Assembly: GCA_030144725.1 (NCBI GenBank) | Contig: JASKMD010000026.1 | Coordinates: 15,173,314-15,237,313, forward strand | Length of the DNA: 64,000 bases | Reading direction: 5' to 3' | Source of the DNA: Haematococcus lacustris | Lineage: Eukaryota; Chlorophyta; Chlorophyceae; Chlamydomonadales; Haematococcaceae | Shown here: positions 60,680 to 64,000 of the stretch, piece by piece | Numbering within the stretch: position 1 is the stretch's first letter | Layout: each line of letters begins with the position of its first letter | Made by a program: the position numbers and the translations under genes | The notes under the pieces: generated by a model | Seen by the model: the letters and a program-made list of their open reading frames with translations, nothing else | Told to the model about the DNA's origin: nothing | The model's database searches: none

Positions 60680-61190
60680 GGGCCGGATCTGACCTGTAGC
60701 ATGCACCAGCCCACAGCCCCTGTGCCCTGATGCTGGCCTGCCCTACACCATCATGCTGTTGCCACAAGCATTTGCGCAACGGTCAACGTGACTTGACCAG
60801 CCCAGACATCCACGATGTGCGGCATCAGGCAGCTCCAATGCTTTACTCGTCGCTGTGCACCGTTGCAGGCGCTTGACAATCGCCGGTGCGTAATCGAGCC
60901 GGGGCGCGACACCGTACGGCCAGGCAGGCAGCACGCGCTCACGTCGACACAGTGGCGCGGAGCAAGCAAAAGAAGGACGAAAAGGACGCCCGGCACGTTG
61001 TGGCGCTGCATCGGTGGCGGGAGCCGGCCCGGGTGCAACGGCGATAGTGGCGCCGAAGAAGGCGACGGTTTCTTGCCCAGCAGCGTAAGCATGAACGGCA
61101 GCATACCAGGCTATCCCAACAAACGCCTCGTGAGAGTTACGACGAACAATCATGCAAGCGTGAGCACTGGCCCCGGAGTGCCTCCTTGCC
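60680..61190. repeat. R2: 511-bp repeat unit, copy 2 (intact)
   Basis: Intact partner of R1, adjacent to the TA at the right end of Y. Its ORF from 60815 runs past the unit end to 61204. Confidence 0.92.
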
Positions 61191-61631
61191 TTGGTCTTTT
61201 ATAAGGTTGTTTCAGACATGTGCCAGCACTTGGCAGTCGTTACATCACAAGAAAGGGACAAGAAAAGAGGCGCGAAATAAATCCCTCCGCCCCATCCTCA
61301 GTCGCACTAGGAAAAAACATATTCTGCGCACCGCGCACCAGCGGGCTATTGCCAACAGCGGCGGTTTAGCCGCAACCTGTAACGTCGGTCTATTGCTGGC
61401 GCTGTCCTTGTCGCTCGAAGCACAGTGGCGTCTGCACCACGGACGGATCTAGGGCCCTGCCTGTCCTTCCTTCGCATGCAGCCCATGCCCTGCCGCCACC
61501 AGCAGCAGGCTGCCCCCTCCCTCGTAGCTGGCCCCCTCACTCGCATCACTCCTGCGACCCCGCCCCACTTAAGCCCCACAGCGCTGCAGCTGCAAAAAGG
61601 CCTCACTGCTTGCCACCGCTGCCCCATGCAC
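61191..61631. other. Spacer between R2 and the 61.6-kb gene
   Basis: Right flank of R2 and 3' flank of the minus-strand gene. No gene or repeat recognised. Confidence 0.4.
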
Positions 61632-63993
61632 TCATCTGGGCAGGGGCTGGGAGCGGGCCAGGAGGGCATGCTCATGTGCCACCTCCTGCTGCCAGCGGCC
61701 CAGCAGGAACTCACCCAGGGCTCCTAGGTGAGGGACGGAGCGCTGGGGAAGAAACCCCTGCCCAGATGCCTGGCCCTGGCCCTGGCCCTGCTGAGCATAC
61801 CCCCAGCTTCCTGCACCTCCGTTGCTAGTGGGGTGACTGGCAGCCCAGCCAGCCTGGACCTTGCAGGCTGTTGCGCTGGCGTCGGGTGGCGCTTGCTGCT
61901 GGGAAGACAGGCTGTCTGGGTCAGGCTGCTCCATGGCGCTGGGCTGGCTGTGGGTGAGGTTGCGGTGGCCATGGCCCGCTGCTGACATGGAGGCAGGGGA
62001 GCTAGCCAGCAGAGCGCAAGCGGCAGCCCGGGGCGGGGCCAAGGCTGGGTCAGTGCTGGCGGTGAGGTGCACCAGGGCGTAGTGCAGCAGGTGGGCTGAC
62101 AAGCCGGGCAGCTGCAGGCAGCACAATACAGCACAGCACAGCACAGCACAGCGTAGCAGTAGGCAAGGGAGGGTGAGCTGCAGCCACAGCCCTGCCCAGC
62201 CTTGCCCAGCCAAACCCAACCAACAGATCACACCCAACCACACCCCTTAACCCTCATGCCATGAAATGCAAGCAAGAAAGGAGGACATGCAGGCTCAGTC
62301 AAGGGTCTGGGACGGGGACAGGTGCTGCAGACAATGCTTGCATGCCTAGGTAACAGAGGCATGCCAGCGTGAGCAACAAGGTTGGTAAAGGGTCCTGGCC
62401 TGCTGCCTTAAACACCAGGCGGCAGCAGCCCACTGGCTGATGGACAGATCCAGGCGACCCAACCTACCTAACCATGCAGACACAGTCGTCATGCAAGCAA
62501 GCACACAGCCCAGTGTGCCTGCATGACTAGCCCACCTGCACCCCACCACCTGCACTCCCACCCACCACATGCTCCAAGTGTCTCAGCTGCTGCTGCACCA
62601 CCGCGGTAGCTGCCTGCGCTGCCTGCGCGACCTGAGGCGGTGCAGCGGCCCCCTCCAAGCCCTGCACTGCCAAGGCCAGGCTGGGCAGCAGGACATTGAG
62701 CAGCACCGCCTTAGACTCCCCAGCACCGACACCAGCGGGGGGGTCAGGCAGGGGCCAGGCGCCAGGCCCCCCTGGCTGTGGCCGGGCGGTGGGGTGGGCC
62801 ACGTTGACCTGCAGGGTGTTGCCTCGGGAGCGCACGGTGCCTGTGCCGCTGGCGCTGCTGCGGCCAGACAGCGGAAACCCTGGGTGGGGGGCCGGGGGAG
62901 GCAGGGCTTTGGGGCCAGGGGCTGATCCTGGGCCCAGGGTGCGCTGCCAGGAGGTACGGGAGGGGAGGGTGCCTGACCTGCAGCCAGGTGTGGGGCAGGG
63001 AAGCCGGGTGGGGGGGGCTACAGGCAGGTGTGGCGGGCACTGGGTGGCGGGGGGTAGTAAGCAGCAGGACCCACAGGCCAACTGTACAGTGCCCTCAGCC
63101 CTTAGCCTAGACGACGTGCGAGGCGGGGCGGGCCGGCAGGCTGTCAGCGTGGAGGCAGGTTAGGCAAGCAGGAGACCCAGCTAGGCAGTTAGGCAGGCAG
63201 GCGGTCAGTCAGTCAGGTGGGCAGGTGGACAATGCACTCACTTGTCCAAGCTGCGCACTTTGACAGTGGCGTATGGCTCGTCAGGCGCTTCCCCTCCTGT
63301 GCTGCTGACTGTTGCCCGGTGCAGCCCTGGCTGGGCTCGCTGCGCTGCAGGCTGCTGCTGCTGGGCAGCCGCTGCTAGTCTGTCTGATGCTGGCTGTTGT
63401 GGCGGGCTGGCTGGTCTGCCCAGTGTCCCTGCCCATCCTTGCTGCCCCTGCAGCTGGCCAGTGGGTCCCACCCAGCCTGCCCCTGCCGCCTCCTCCCCCC
63501 GGGACTCCCCCTGCCCCTTGGCCTGCTGACCATCCTGCAGCCCCCCGCTACCCTCCGCTGCCTGGGGTGCTTGAGGCTCTGCCACTGCCCCGCTGCCAGC
63601 CTCCAGAGTTGGGGGCTGGGGAGGGATGGGCTGCTGGCCATTAGCTGACATGGCGTTGGTGCCTGTGTCACCCTCCTCCCCTGTGCCATTGTCATGCAGT
63701 CTAGCTGCATGGGCCCCTTGGGGGGTGGGAGTCACAGGGGGGGTGGCAGTGGCTGGGGGGTCGAGTGGGGGGGCAGCCTGGGTGTCGGCTGCTGGCGGGG
63801 GGGCTGTCATGTGGGCAAAGGCCTGGCCGACGGCTGCCCTGACTGTGCCCGCTCGCATGGTGCCTTTGAAGGCAGCCAGGGCAGCGGCCGGCAGGGTGCC
63901 AGTGCCCAACCTGAGGGCGCAGGAGGACACCAGGGAGGCCAGGGCAAGGCGTGTGTGTGCAAAGCTCAGCGAAACCATAGGCAAAGAAGGCAT
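61632..63993 (-). CDS. Large Pro/Gln/Ala-rich protein, 3 exons seen
   Basis: Exons 63993-63242, 62977-62566 and 62111-61632 join in phase (AA|G, then phase 0) to 547 aa if the ATG at 63993 is the start; upstream exons may lie outside the window. Mostly low complexity. Structured-looking segments: LRLGTGTLPAAALAAFKGTM, AVLLNVLLPSLALAVQGLEG with VAQAAQAATAVVQQQLRHLE, LPGLSAHLLHYALVHLTAST, and the C-terminal LGALGEFLLGRWQQEVAHEH. The helical, Pro-rich make-up is reminiscent of BAG6-type proteins, but I see no ubiquitin-like or BAG domain and do not assign it. Confidence 0.6.
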
Positions 63994-64000
63994 GCAGGTG

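Noticed and set aside
55302..61190. R1 and R2 as the LTRs of a 5.9-kb retrotransposon
   Set aside because: No TG...CA ends, no primer-binding site or polypurine tract, no reverse transcriptase between them. The interval is fully explained by X and Y, each with its own TIR and target duplication.

Overview
The window looks like nuclear DNA of a green alga of the Chlamydomonadales, most likely Haematococcus or a close relative. The reasons are GC-rich coding sequence, many short introns with GTG-type donors, polyglutamine and polyalanine tracts, an octotricopeptide-repeat (OPR) organelle RNA-binding protein, a ciliary CFAP410 protein, and plastid-type GrpE, DnaJ-zinc-finger and DUF6816-like proteins. 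The species is an inference. I assembled the spliced models by hand from splice sites, reading phase and family similarity.

Layout. 1-774: minus-strand Ty1/copia Gag fragment. 1.03-4.53 kb: plus-strand DUF6816-like plastid protein. 5.07-15.42 kb: complete 22-exon minus-strand PRPF6 splicing factor. 17.0-23.1 kb: plus-strand OPR protein. 23.7-26.6 kb: plus-strand GrpE. 27.0-31.5 kb: minus-strand cyclin H, plus unassigned exons and an antisense gag-like ORF. 32.2-36.4 kb: universal stress protein. 36.9-40.7 kb: SAM-dependent methyltransferase. 42.7-43.5 kb: minus-strand DnaJ-type zinc-finger protein. 44.0-47.0 kb: plus-strand CFAP410. 47.8-52.6 kb: minus-strand stand-alone type II thioesterase. 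55.3-61.2 kb: nested repeats and two terminal-inverted-repeat elements. 61.6-64.0 kb: minus-strand low-complexity protein that may run off the window.

The most striking feature is a dispersed element family lying mainly in introns. Longer copies carry the C-terminal, catalytic-Asp end (DRDxNAALNM) of a TnpB/Fanzor-like RNA-guided nuclease. Copies share one of two 3' ends, both finishing in CAAGG, and are cut back at variable points on the 5' side. Twelve copies are flanked by direct repeats of 12-19 bp whose junction with the element 3' end is nearly always (T/G)GCTG. That pattern is what target-primed reverse transcription leaves, not what IS605/IS607 transposition leaves.

A second system lies at 55.3-61.2 kb. 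Two 98.8% identical 511-bp units flank a TA-duplicating inverted-repeat element (Y). One unit is split by another inverted-repeat element (X), and the other unit preserves the exact empty site.

The host genes are mostly housekeeping functions: splicing, transcription/cell cycle, organelle chaperones, cilia. They are not an operon; introns are where m most mobile DNA has accumulated.
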